A stretch of 64,000 nucleotides of DNA from Dichotomocladium elegans (lineage: Eukaryota > Mucoromycota > Mucoromycetes > Mucorales > Lichtheimiaceae), in contig JAIXMN010000021.1 of assembly GCA_025716815.1 (NCBI GenBank), positions 372,001 to 436,000 of the forward strand, written 5' to 3'. Shown one piece after another: positions 20,421 to 32,068 of the stretch (its first letter is position 1; each line of letters starts with the position of its first letter). The notes beneath the pieces were generated by a model. That model was not told the origin of the DNA, ran no database searches, and saw only the letters and a program-made list of their open reading frames with translations. Position numbers and translations under genes: made by a program.

Positions 20421-22899
20421 ACATGACAGCACGAGTCAATCGTTGCCATGAGAATCAGATGGGATCATCAAATTTTTCCTCCACAAAGCCGCGGTCGGCT
20501 TTCTCAGGGTATGCACTCAATTTTTATCCAGAATATGCTATATAGACACTAACAAAACTGCCATGTACCAGGATACATAATGAGAGAAATCATAGATGTA
20601 GGTACTCATCAAACGATAATAAGCAGATGGTTTGATATTGATGATGTTGACGTGTCTAGGTTGGGTTCGTGTTCTCTTTATTCGACTACGGGCTCTTACA
20701 TTCAAAGCTAATCGAGCTCTTTGGCCACGTGCCCACAACCAATGGAATTGTATATCCGGTTGTATAGCTGTTCCTTGATACCAACACTAGGCTGGTCGGC
20801 GCTAACAAATGAGAAGATGGCACTGAACCAGGTCCCTCTTTGGTTTACTTATATTTTATTAAGTTTTCATTCTTCCCAAGAGAACTCGGATTGCTTATCA
20901 GCAATATTTAGACATCTTATTTAAAGTAGCACGTTTATTATTATATAGCCCACAGTTACAGAATTTGGAGACAAAACACTTCAGCACATCTTTCGCCGTT
21001 TAGTTTTAAATCAGAGGAATATCCAGCCCATAATTATGCGATCAAATGCGTCTGCGTGAACAAGTCCTTTAGCCCTCCTTATGATATCTTGACCGCTTTA
21101 TGAAGCTTAAGCTTGCTTAATAGAAGCTTCCAAACCTGTGTATGACCCAGTCCAGGTGCATCCAGAGTTTCATTTCCCAAAATCACCAAAATGCAATTGT
21201 CTGTAATATCAAATATTACAATTCCCATCTCACTATCAGAGGTATGTTCTTCACATTATTCCAATAAGATCTTTTAAATGATACTCGACGGATGAAGTTT
21301 ATAATATGGTACTTTTCAGCGTAACGACTAGCCCATCCACAGTACATGCGCTGCTGAACCGTATACTCACAATGTTGAAAATAACTTTTGCCAGATCCAA
21401 AGATGCACTTATACTAGCGCTGGTACACTTCATTGTGGTAGAATTGCTGGACAAGAGCAAGCAGGCTGAGGGCAATCCCACTTGCGAAGAGTATGTATGA
21501 TGGTGATCGAGGCGCGATGAAAGATATTAAAGCGCAGTCTCCTCTCCCTTCAGAGTCGCCTTCCCTTTGATGCTTTGATGTACGCCATCATATGAGTGAT
21601 CACAGCATCAATGGAAAAATTTGACTGAAGCATTATTTGCCGCCGAACTCTTCTTTCTTGGGAATTTCTCTTCGCGAAGAAGAGGATAAAGTTAAAGGAA
21701 AGGATCACAAACGCCAGTGGTGAAGCAAGTTATCCGATATCTACAGATGGGTGGACCTAGGGTTGTCTAGAATTTCGCTTCGACCCTATATTGCTTCATA
21801 AACATCTAGTCCAGTAATATTTCTGGGAAAGACTACCTCAGCTTCATAAACCTCAGCATATGAGTTATATATGTGTCGCCACGATACACCATCTTATGTG
21901 GGCATATTATCAGTACGTGTAAAAGATACCATCATTTTCATATACGAGCGCGTACAACCGCCAGGCGGAATTATACCATTACAGTGCCTCCCTAGCAGTG
22001 TTTCAGATGATGCTCGTCCTCTGCGTCTGTCTGTTCCTCTGCCTTCTCCTTATAGTATTTCGACATCACCCCAGTCGTCGATTTCATCTCTTCTTTCTCT
22101 TAACAAATTTTCATCGATGCTTGAAGTTGTGGGGACGTGCTTCATTTTACTGCCGTTTTATCAACATATCGTAACCAGTAATTGCGTGACGCATATGTAG
22201 AGATCATCATTCGTACACGCGCCGTCTAGCATAAATGATCATTTATTTTGTTCCATTAACAATTTCGTACTGGGTTTTTGCATTTATATGCTGATTAATT
22301 AAATTTTAAAGACAGCATACGAAATCAAGTTCAACTTGTGTTTTTATAGCCATACAAGGATAAAACACAGTATTCATAAAGATGCTACCAGGGTGACTTA
22401 TATAACTAGGATTCGAAGATATTTACTTGGATGATCTTCCCCACCAAAAGACATATCCACGTGATTCACCTGGCACCAATGATGGCAAGGCACAATGCAA
22501 AATCATTTGCGATGTCGCGCAATTTCATAGGCACTCCACTGCTAAATTATATTCATATCCCGCGAACAAAAAAGTTCCACTTGCTGAATAGCTGAGAAAA
22601 ATCCAATAGACGGACTAGGGTACCTGATCATATTTCACCAGGACGAATGAATTGTGCAACATGAATTCCATTCTCTCATTGGCTGCTTTACCCTCCCGGC
22701 GCAAACGGTTTTGCTTTCTGGAAAGGATGTATTTGTGGCTAAGATGAAGCTTTAAGCCAAGCCCGCGTGTACAGCATTAGTTCAAAGTTTATGTTACACA
22801 ATAGTAGCACCGAAGCCAAACAAGTATTTTTACATCACGCTTGTTCTTTCTAGGTTCCGCTTTCCTTTTCACTCTACAACTCATTTCTTCGTTACATCC
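20421..22899. other. 2.5 kb without a convincing gene
   Basis: Several short open frames occur (20721-20924, 21306-21482, 21871-22200). The frame at 21306-21482 encodes a helical stretch ending VVELLDKSKQAEGNPTCEEY and has an AG acceptor just before it, but I could not join it in phase to the upstream ATG at 21192, so it stays unproven. The last 200 bp are the likely promoter of the Hsp70-like gene. Confidence 0.35.
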
Positions 22900-25142
22900 A
22901 TGGCGAGCGGCCTCCAACAATTCGACCTAGCGAACTATTCTTACGTGATCGGCATCGGCAAGTTTCAAACTTGAGGGCATTTGAAGCAATGGGTTGCTTC
23001 AGAAGCTCATCGTTATCTTGCAGATTTCGGCACCACCTTCTCGGGTTGTTGTTACGCTTTCACTAGAGATAGCAGTGAAGAGATTTTTGATATCACTCGA
23101 TGGTAGCGTAGAAACTAGCATAAAAAGCGATGATGGTATTTATTTTACGATACCTAGGCCTCGACAGACGAATCCATACCCAAAGACGCCAACAGTGTCC
23201 CTCTATCCCCATGGCTCGACGAAGATGACTGCGTGGGGCCAAGATGCGAAGAGACTTGCTTCCAGGCGCGGAAATGATGTTTTATTGACTCGCTTCAAAC
23301 TACACCTTGACGAGCACCTGAAAATGTCACCTCTTCCAAACGGCTTATCGACACTCGATGCTATCTCCCAGTACCTCGAAGGATTCCATGGACACGTCTG
23401 CAGCGAGCTCCAACGAAACTTTGCATCCAATTATGACCAGTCCAAGTTCAGATATTGTCTGACAGTGCCAGCCATGTGGAGCGATCAGGCCAAGGCTGTG
23501 ATGCGTGAGGCTGCCATTCGGTCAGGCCTGATAAACCGCTGGGATCATCCTGACAGGTTAATGCTGATTAGCGAACCTGAGGCGGCGGCTCTCTACTGTG
23601 AGAAAAAGTGTGACCAGTTCAACCTGGGCCATGGTCAACGTTTTATGATCTGCGATGCTGGCGGTACGGATAATAAAGGGATATGAAGACATGAGGAACG
23701 CACGCGTTAATGTTAGGTGATCTTCATATCTTGTAGGTGGCACTGTGGATCTGATTGTGTTCGAAATCGATGACTCTGGTGTCAGAAGGCAGCTGAAAGA
23801 AGTGACAAAAGGCCAGGGTGACTCCTGTGGTTCGACCTTTTTGGATGCACGGATGCGTGAATATCTAAAAGATCGATTCTACGGGCTGGGTCATCTGAGT
23901 GAGACAGCAATGGAGTCCATGATGGATAGCTTCATTGAAGGTATTAAGGTAAGAAAAGAGAGAGCATTGTAAACTGAGTGTGAATGCACTCTAAAATATT
24001 TATCTCTATGCAGCCTCAATTTGATGGCGACGAGGATCAATTCTTGCTCTTGCCCGCCACGCTGGGTCTGGCCAACGTAGATGACCCAGCTAATGGTATT
24101 GAAGATGGACATCTGCATATCACGGCTGAAGACTTGTCGTCACACGTATTTGAACCAGTCATACAAAAGGTGCTTGGACTCATTGATGCGCAGATAAGGC
24201 AATCGACGGTGATGCTCGATGCAATCTTCCTCGTAGGCGGCTTTGGTCAGTCGGAATATCTTCGTCGCCGTGTGATCAAGGAATTCTCGCATCGGGTCGG
24301 TTTCATTGGCGTCCCTCCTCGAGGTGAACTGGCAGTTGTTCGCGGTGCAGTGTACTTTGGACTTAATCCTCGCATGGTGACCGAGCGTATTTCACGGCGG
24401 ACGTACGGAGTGGAAACCCGTATGTTGTTCGATCCTCGACTAGATCCCAAGGAAAATTGCATAGCAGGCGATGATGGAAGACTCTTCTGCAAGCAACGGT
24501 TTAGCGTTTACGTTCAAAAAGGCCAACGTATCATGGTGGACGAGTGTGTCTCCAAGAACTTCATGATCGCATATCCTAATGACACTGATACCGGTAATTT
24601 AGTTTGCCCAAACGAGATGTTTTCAGGTGCTTATCCTCATATCCATTCTGATAGATCTGTTTGCTTACGACGGAGACCATCCCATTCCTCGTCTCACAAC
24701 GCATCCTCAGGTTTGCAAAGTAGCATCCTTCCCGATCAAGATGCCGCAGTTTCCCGGTGTCCAGCGGGGTGAGCCTATCTTCATGACCATCAAGATGTTC
24801 TTTGGTCAAACGGAAATCAAGATCGAAGCGCACATGCGAGACCGGGTCTTTACTTTTACGTCTTCCTTCGATACTTTAGAAGGTGGCATGGGCAAGCTCC
24901 ATCTGAGAGATGATGAAATTCCCAACGATAGCGTTTTTAATAGCGAGACTACTCTTTCGGTCAACCATTCAGGTGCTCAATCCTTCCAAGGCTACAATTC
25001 TCATTTGCAGCCTCAGCCTACATCCCGATATGCAAGAAGTTACCGTGAAAACGATGATGATTCAATCTATGATTACAATTCAAAAAGCAAAAGTACTGCA
25101 AAGAAGCTGCTTGGCTTCAAGTTCGGTAAATCCAAAAAATAG
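22900..25142 (+). CDS. HSPA12-like Hsp70-family protein
   Basis: Six exons: 22900-22957, 23024-23102, 23158-23663, 23737-23948, 24014-24593 and 24655-25142; 640 residues in frame. The ATPase fold of the actin/Hsp70 superfamily is clear: phosphate loop 1 IGIDFGTTFSGCCYAF at about residues 17-32, a MICDAGGGTVDL loop near 210, and the LVGGFGQSEYL adenosine motif. The RWPRQTNPYPKTPT region and the absence of a canonical Hsp70 C-terminal EEVD tail point to the HSPA12-like group common in fungi, whose substrates are mostly unknown. The C-terminus is instead polar with a basic end (KLLGFKFGKSKK). The first intron (22958-23023) starts GC, in the good context GGCAAGT; only this choice restores DFGTT. 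A cytosolic chaperone or nucleotide-sensing role is inferred from the family. Confidence 0.88.
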
Positions 25143-25371
25143 CGTTACCTATTGTTCAGCATGCTTGCATCTTTTCTTTTACTCGCCGGTCTCATCTTCC
25201 ATCTTACCGTCACGTCCATTACACCTGCAATGATCTTAATCCATCATCTATTCCATATCACCTCTCTCTTCTTGACGCTTTATCAATAAATCACAACATT
25301 CTCTCATATGAGCCGCTTTTTTGTTATATGACATAAATAAGTGCAATACTTTTTTTGGTTACTTTGTAGTT

Positions 25372-26092
25372 CTAGTAAAGATCATTCTGGGCATTATCAA
25401 CACAGAATCCTTGATCGTGTAATACTCTACTCCGTATCTTCTCTAGCCGTTGCTTCAACTCCATCTCTTCGCGCTGCGCGACAAGGATGTCTTCCACTGG
25501 TACCTCCCGAAGATTCGTCCTAAGTTCCTTTTCGATATCCTATAGACACGTAGATTCATTAGTGATGGTCGCCCATTTTACTCCCCAAATCAGCGTCGAC
25601 ACGCAACTATTTCACCCAGCAAGACCACGTTCTCTCCTCGGATTAAGAATATACCCCTCGGAATATCACCATAGCAGTTGCCCACGTATATTCTTTCAAT
25701 AGTGTCCTGAAGAACCAGATTGGCTGTAAAACGAGAATAAAACAGCGTGCGTGTATGCATATATGTAGATAGATAGATGTATATGTATATAAATATGTAT
25801 ATCGAGAGCGAGAGCGCACGCACATCCGCGCGTTCAGCTTCAGCCTCCCCTCCCCCCCTTTATCCTTGGCAAAATAAATTCGAGCCACGTACCAAACTGG
25901 TCGAAGGACCGCAATGTGCCAATTAGTTTACGGCCGTCCCGCAAAACAACCATCAATTTCTCTACGCAGATTGATGCAGCGTTTGGCCATTAGGGGTTCA
26001 TTCGAATAGGTTTTATTGTTCGTTTGCTTACTGTCCACACTATCGATGAGACCTGACGAAGTTGTATAAAATGGACCATTTGTATTTTCCAT
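25372..26092 (-). CDS. LSM1: LSm1, mRNA decapping complex subunit
   Basis: Four exons: 26032-26092, 25893-25961, 25608-25723 and 25372-25539; 137 residues. The Sm fold is complete: Sm1 with [20 protein letters not shown], then [14 protein letters not shown], and Sm2 with [20 protein letters not shown] followed by IDIEKE. The LSm1-specific C-terminal helix follows. LSm1 forms the cytoplasmic LSm1-7 ring that, with Pat1, binds deadenylated mRNA 3' ends and promotes decapping in P-bodies. The third intron has a weak donor (GTTGCG), chosen because it alone gives the conserved GEIDxEKE. The second intron (25724-25892) holds a TA/GATA-rich microsatellite. The gene is convergent with the Hsp70-like gene, 229 bp apart. 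Confidence 0.92.
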
Positions 26093-26889
26093 TATGAAAA
26101 GTTGAAAAGAGCAAAAGGTAAAAAAGTAAAGGAAAAAAAAGGTCATAAAAGTACAAATTTAAAAGGCGCCTTGTCGAGATTGGGCTCCATATTCACTCCC
26201 AAAACTGCTTGCGACCTTCGCATAACACACCCAACAAGGATACAATCATGTTGTAATAAAGAAAATAAAGGTCGTATTTAATATCAAGAGAAAAACAGGC
26301 ACTCGCAAAAGTCATGATGGAATTTTTCCAGCTACGAAAGGAAACCAAAGATTGCGAGTCTCTATTCTATAGGTGGAACTACATACAAACCACCGAACGT
26401 ACTGTGCTATCTGAGACTTCGACATCCTTGTTCAGAGTTTCTGTATAAGATGACTATAAGCAGTTATCATGTAAAGTAGCCTAGCAGCAAATGCTAAACG
26501 TATTTATGATTATTGAATATCCATCATGCATAGCAACTATTATGGCTAATACGTACATGATTCGATTTGCTGCTGAGACTCGTCGTCCCTCTGATCAGAG
26601 TCATGTTCATCATGGTAACTGGACTTTTTTCGACATACTCTTCCCATTATCTATCGCGTGTAAGATAAAACGGGCAAATGGGATATTTTCTCCATATGAT
26701 AAAGAGCAGGCAGAGTACATCCTCAGATGACCCATATAACTTGAGTAGGCCTATACAGTAGTACTTTGTTTTCCTTCTTAATCCGCCCTCAACGCTCTGT
26801 CAAATCCACCAATTTGAGCATTTGCTGATGTATTACTAAAAGAAAATTTCGTAAAACGAGTTCGCGCCGTGGATAGCAAATCGTTAGCA
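26093..26889. other. intergenic; LSM1 upstream region, no gene seen
   Basis: About 800 bp. The left end is the LSM1 promoter region. A 79-codon frame at 26491-26730 has no recognisable feature. Confidence 0.35.
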
Positions 26890-26894
26890 CCCAA

Positions 26895-27140
26895 CAAGTA
26901 TTAATCCTTCCCCGTACGCTTTAAGTTACACCCACGTCCAAGTTAGCCAGATGTGTGCTGATGATAACCAGCACGAAGAGATTTGGGGGAGGGATAGCAA
27001 CGGAAGAAGCAGAGAGACAGGCGATGGCAGATGCGGGTGGCCGGCGGTGTCATTGCTGACGATTCGGCCGCCGCGGCAAATTGCCCCGGAAGCAGCGACG
27101 CAAGAAAAAAGGGCCTGCCGCAAGGCAGCCAAATCGCGGT
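26895..27140. repeat. dispersed repeat R, copy 2
   Basis: Partner of 19505-19760: TATTAATCCTTCCCC, TACACCCACGTCCA, then GTGTGCTGATGATAACCA and GGCAGATGCGGGTGG blocks in the same order. It is distinctly GC-richer than its surroundings at 27040-27130 and keeps a 72-codon open frame on the minus strand. Confidence 0.6.
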
Positions 27141-27984
27141 CCAACTGCAGGGTCCAGTATCCTTACATATATTTCCATCGTCCCTGGTTATAGGTAAGAT
27201 TGGTCAATATAGAATCAGCAATGAGGGTCAGGAACGGAACAAAGTCAATTCGATATCGTAAAGATTCATACCTGGTAATGTCATGCAAGGGAGGCTAAGT
27301 ATGGATTTGATAAGGAAGCAATTATATGCGCAGAATTTCTCTTATTTGTAGGAAATCAAGGTGGAATAAGGGGCTGGGCGACTATGTATTATAACTTTCT
27401 TTGTGATTGACAACGCCGCAACAAGTACCGTCATGTATCATACAGTATCCTCCTTTAGAAAAGTTACATCTACGACTCTCATTGCTGCTGCTACAGAAAG
27501 TCCCTGCGTGACCTGTAGGCTGTGTCCTTAACCCCCACCGCATCAATGTTGCTGTCGTTGCATCCGACTTATGCAATGCTTTTATGGCGTTTTCAGTTCT
27601 TTATACTGCCATCCATAACAGAGTCTAACTGAACATGTATACAATTATGCTCATATTATCAATTAAAAACAAACATACACATCACAGAGACGACAAGCTT
27701 TTTATGACCTGTTTTGCTGATGAGTTGTCCTATACAAATCAGACAAGTATCCATCCACTCGTGATACTGTAATTAAAGAGTGTATTTCTTCGTCTTACCC
27801 GAGATTCGACTCAATACTGCATGATTGCCTATAGAAATACTGCTTTTTATATCTCAACAATCCTTTCAATATATCCAAAAAAAATCTAGGATTCGATATC
27901 TTGTCATATTTTCCCTTTTAACATATTCATATCCATATACATACCATGATTGTCTCTGTAGAATTATTACTCGTTGGATCGTGG
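27141..27984. other. no gene seen; part similar to sequence near 43420
   Basis: The segment 27285-27365 resembles 43430-43510 (AGG-rich block, GGATTTGA/GGGTTTGAC, then TAGGAAATCAAG). Both lie beyond the C-terminal ends of Tc1/mariner relics, so they may be the outer parts of the same element. Confidence 0.4.
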
Positions 27985-29275
27985 TTTTCCCGACTACAAC
28001 AGTTAATATGTCTCCTGTAAGAGTGAGAAGCAAATTCTTCGAAATCGCTCAACTTTAAGCTACTCAATGCTTCATTCACGCGGGTCATCAGTGTCTCGCT
28101 TTCCAGGAACCTATTGCGTTTTACTTTGTCCTTCATAACCGACCTAAACTGTTCAATAGGATTGAGTTCAGGCGAGTGGGATGGAAGGTAAGCGCATCGA
28201 TATTCTTGAGACTCGATGTATTTGCAGATATCCACAGCTTTATGAATAGCCGCACTCTTCATTACCAAATAATGGCCCTTCATATGTTTCATACTGATCC
28301 ATATCATCCATAGTACTCTTACGAAAGCTGAGATGATGTCCACTTACAGTTCCTTTGCTTGCAATTGTAATTCCCCTCTCTTCGTTTTTGGCTGGTGGTT
28401 GTGGGAGTCTCTAGCTACATTTAATGATGCTTGATGCCGAACTTGCTCCAAGAATTGTACTTGTTTTCGTTCTTGCTTTTGATACTGTAACTACTGAAAG
28501 ACACTCCTTTCTTGGACCATGTCGTGCTGCGCTTCATGTTAATATGGAGCACAGACATATCAAGGAAACACAGTCTTTTCTAAAGTCAACGTCAGTCATT
28601 TTTCCATCGGCGCACCGAATCAAGATGCTCTTGAACTTTTGCATCGCAGTTCCTGTCTACAGGCTGAAACTGTGTCTTTTTCACTGCCAAGTTGCACCCA
28701 TTGTTCATAAATCAATGGAGCGTTGTTTTCGATCCTGTAACACCCTCAAATCTCTGCATCAATAGTTCCAGCAATTATTCCGGGCCATTTGACGGATTAT
28801 TATTAACCGATTCGAAGATAGCACTGTTATGCTCGTCATTGAGAATACGTGAATGACTTCTACCTCTACGTTTCTTAACAATGCTTTCAGGGTTTCTATG
28901 TTCTTTCTCTTGGGGATATGTGTAGCAACAAGGTCCGGGTTATGCCTGAAAGATAGACTACGCAGATATTCTGTGTGAGAACAAACGGATTGGAGAGAAC
29001 ATTTCCTCATTAACGAGATAGTCCATAGGTTCAGAGCAGCCATGCCCATTAATGAAATGACCTTTCCCATCGTAGTAAAAGAATTGGTTACCTACTTCAG
29101 AGTGTAAGATGCATATAGAAATGGAATTTTTTGTGCGACAGTTCTCACTGTGCATGCGACATTGGCTTTGTCATCGCGCGTAAAGATTTTTGGGCGAAGC
29201 ACGACTTCTATTTCTGTGATCTTGAGACTTCAATTTTTTGAAAACGGTGTATATCTTGAATAGTAAACTCCCTAA
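27985..29275 (-). mobile_element. Tc1/mariner relic with mutated catalytic site
   Basis: On the minus strand from 29200 down to 27985 a degenerate transposase can be followed: N-terminal CSHTEYLRSLSF region, a THIPKRK stretch, a first catalytic segment whose DESGF motif (seen in the copy at 44200) reads D-M-S-V-L, then GHYLVMKSAAIHKA and YLPSHSPELNPIEQF. The second catalytic Asp, expected in a MDNAPIHK-type motif, is replaced by Lys; the SPELNP-E motif is intact. Stops and frameshifts occur, so it cannot make an active enzyme. Its 820 bp N-terminal part (28384-29205) is nearly identical to 33643-34463. Confidence 0.75.
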
Positions 29276-29481
29276 ATTGCTCTGTCCGGGACAGCATTCG
29301 TTTCTTCCATCATAGGTATACCTAAAACAAGGACAAATGTCGTCTTCGAATCAAGGCGGAGATTAAATGAAGGTGTGTGCGAGCGGTGATTAACAATAAG
29401 TCACACTGGGCAACTTCCCAGTTCTCTTGAGAGCTTTATCCTTAGCCGCTAAAAAAACGAAAAAAGAAAGGAAGATAGACC

Positions 29482-31599
29482 ATGGTAGGGGAAAAAAGCC
29501 ATCTCGGTGTATCAGAACCACTCTCTCTCGCATTTCCTACCGAGAGAGATCAGATTCTTCAAACAAGACTTGAGCCGACGCTTAAAAAATACGACATGTA
29601 CGAGTCAAGAGATGTTTCTCTGAAAAGGTAAACTCTAGGGAAGCTCTCGATTGCTGACCGAGAAAGCTCATCCATAGCCATCCAGACAGAAGGCTTTGCA
29701 AAAGCTGGAGGAAATTACCAAGGCCTTTGTCTACAATGTTAGCATTCAAAATGGAATGACCCCCGAGCAGGCAAGATCGGCAGGCGGCAAAGTGATGACG
29801 TTTGGAAGCTGTCGGCTAGGTGTTCAGGCAGCCAGTAAGCTCAATTAAACATGAAAAGCGCGGTACTTTTCATGCTAAAGAAAACAATAATGATAATAGA
29901 CGCAGATATTGATGCAGTCTGCATTTGTCCTAAGCATATCACACGAGATACTTTTTTTGACGGTGTCTGCGAAATGCTCAAAAGTCAACCAGAGGTGACA
30001 GAGCTTACTGTAAGCTACGATACGGTTAGGGAGGCTATATTCGGTTTTAATCGATGGCTACGCATAGGCAATCAAAGAGTCTTATGTTCCTCTCATCAAG
30101 CTGAAGTTTCATGGAATCCCTGTAAGTCACAATCAAATCTGTGCCATTGACATGCATCTTTATAGATCCGCTCCGTGTAGGTTGATCTTTTGTGTGCACG
30201 GGTACCACTGGCCACGATACCCGATAATCTCGATCTCGACAACAACTCACTTCTTGTATCAATGAACGAAAAGGATATCCGTAGCATCAATGGGACTCGT
30301 GTTGCCGACGCCATCCTCCACCTTGTCCCGGACGCTGCGACCTTTCGGATTGCGGTAAAATGTGTAAAATTATGGGCAATACGCCGTGGAATTTATTCCA
30401 ACATTTTCGGATTTCTTGGTGGTGTTGCGTGGGCAATTATGGTGGCACGTGTGTGCCAATTATACCCAAACGCCTGCGCCAGCACAGTGGTGAGCAAGGT
30501 ATTTGGCATTATTGTCAACTGGGGATGGCCTCTTCCGGTCCGATTGTGTGACGATGAAGATGGGCCAGCCCTTAGCACCTTACAATCATGGAATCCAAAG
30601 GTATGGCGAAAGAATGAGACTTCATATGAGCCCGAGATTGAACCTTGTATTTTTTAGCGAAACGCAACGGATCGAGCTCACAAAATGCCGATCATCACGC
30701 CCGTCTACCCGACAATGTGCGCAACACATAATATGACCAATTCAACCTTCCGGATTGTAATTGGAGAATGCAAGCGAGCGGCACAGATCATGGATAAAAT
30801 CATGGTTGGAAGTAAACCATGGGAAGCACTTTTCGAATCGCATTCTTTCTTCAGCAATTATTTACATTATCTCCAGATTGTTATCAGCAGCGATGACCCA
30901 TCCAGGCAACTTCGGTGGTATGGATATTACAACTCGAAGTTGTTCGCATGCAGTCCTCACACTTCTCGGATAGGACGGGGCTAGTCGAGAGCCGTTTACG
31001 GCATCTTCTTAACAAGCTTGAAGCCATTCCTGGTTTAGCATTGGCTCATCCATACGTTGATGGATTCGACAACACTTACCACTGCACAAGCTTTGAGGAA
31101 GTTGCTGCTGCTGCGCATGGTTCTGGAAAGAAGAGCGATAGTGCTACGACGAAGGACGGTGTGATGATATATACGCGGGCGTTTTATATCGGACTGTATT
31201 TCAAGCTTGGACCATGTGAGTTAATCCTTCCCAGTTCAATATGTTTGTAGTACACTGATCAATCTATTATAGTACGTGATCAGGTTAAGCAGATAGATAT
31301 CAGCTGGCCAATAAGTGAGTTCAAAAAATTCGTTCGTGGGTGGGAGCAGTACGAGGATCAGCATATGAGCGTCATTGTACGACACCTCAAAAGGTTGGTT
31401 AGTACCAGATATCTGAGTGACTTTTCCTAAATGACTTATATCTATGGAAAGATCTATGCTTCCTCCCGAAGTGCTACGTGCACCATTGACCAAGCGGACA
31501 AATCAGGTTTGTGGCGCGTCAAATTGCAACGGACTGATATCAAAGGGACGTTGTGCGAAAGAGTTGGAAGACGGTCAGGTTAATTATATTGTCGAATAG
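29482..31599 (+). CDS. PAP1: poly(A) polymerase
   Basis: Nine exons: 29482-29627, 29686-29834, 29900-30009, 30068-30121, 30181-30600, 30658-30917, 30974-31215, 31273-31393 and 31452-31599; 549 residues with all phases matching. Canonical nuclear poly(A) polymerase: the nucleotidyltransferase signature FGSCRLGVQAANADIDAVC gives Asp101 and Asp103, and VDLLCARVPL gives the third metal ligand Asp155. The central domain has WAIRRGIYSNIFGFLGG and LYPNACAS, and the RNA-binding domain has MPIITPVYPTMCATHNM and the TGLVESRLRHLL segment. It adds poly(A) to cleaved pre-mRNA with the cleavage/polyadenylation factor. The C-terminus (after residue 501) is short and contains several Cys (VCGASNCNGLISKGRC), unlike the basic tail of many fungal enzymes; its role is unknown. 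Degenerate transposon copies lie on both sides of this gene and the next one. Confidence 0.94.
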
Positions 31600-32068
31600 A
31601 CCTTGAATACGATTACGATCAAAAAACCAAGGATAAAGCTTACCGCGACAGCAACACCAAATAACCCGATACCACGATCATAATCTTAGCCAATACGTGC
31701 ACCTTTTTTGATAACGTCATCCGCATCCCATTTGCATCATTCCGCTCTGCTGATCGAGAGGAGATGATTACTGTCCCAACACATACAAAAACATCAAAGA
31801 TAAAAAACGACGCAGGCTCAGTTTTCTCATGCTGGAATACGGGTAAGGAAGTTGCTATTTGCAACAATTACGTACGATAAGCATCCGAAAAATGAGTATG
31901 ATTCGTATCGTGGATTACAACATTAGTGATATTTGCTAATATCAGAATAAAAACACCTTGTCGCACGGGAAACGTATGTTCTTTTAAGTGTCCAGGCTGA
32001 ACCAAATCTCCGCGTGAGGAGGGACACAACCCATTCGCTAAATTTCGATCCCTGTAACTTGGACTCTT
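31600..32068. other. intergenic between PAP1 and the Sel1 gene
   Basis: 469 bp, with no gene seen. It holds the PAP1 3' end and the promoter of the Sel1-repeat gene. Confidence 0.4.

Noticed and set aside
21192..21482. Two-exon cyclin-like gene
   Set aside because: The upstream ATG exon and the downstream frame cannot be joined in phase, and the resemblance to a cyclin helix is too weak.
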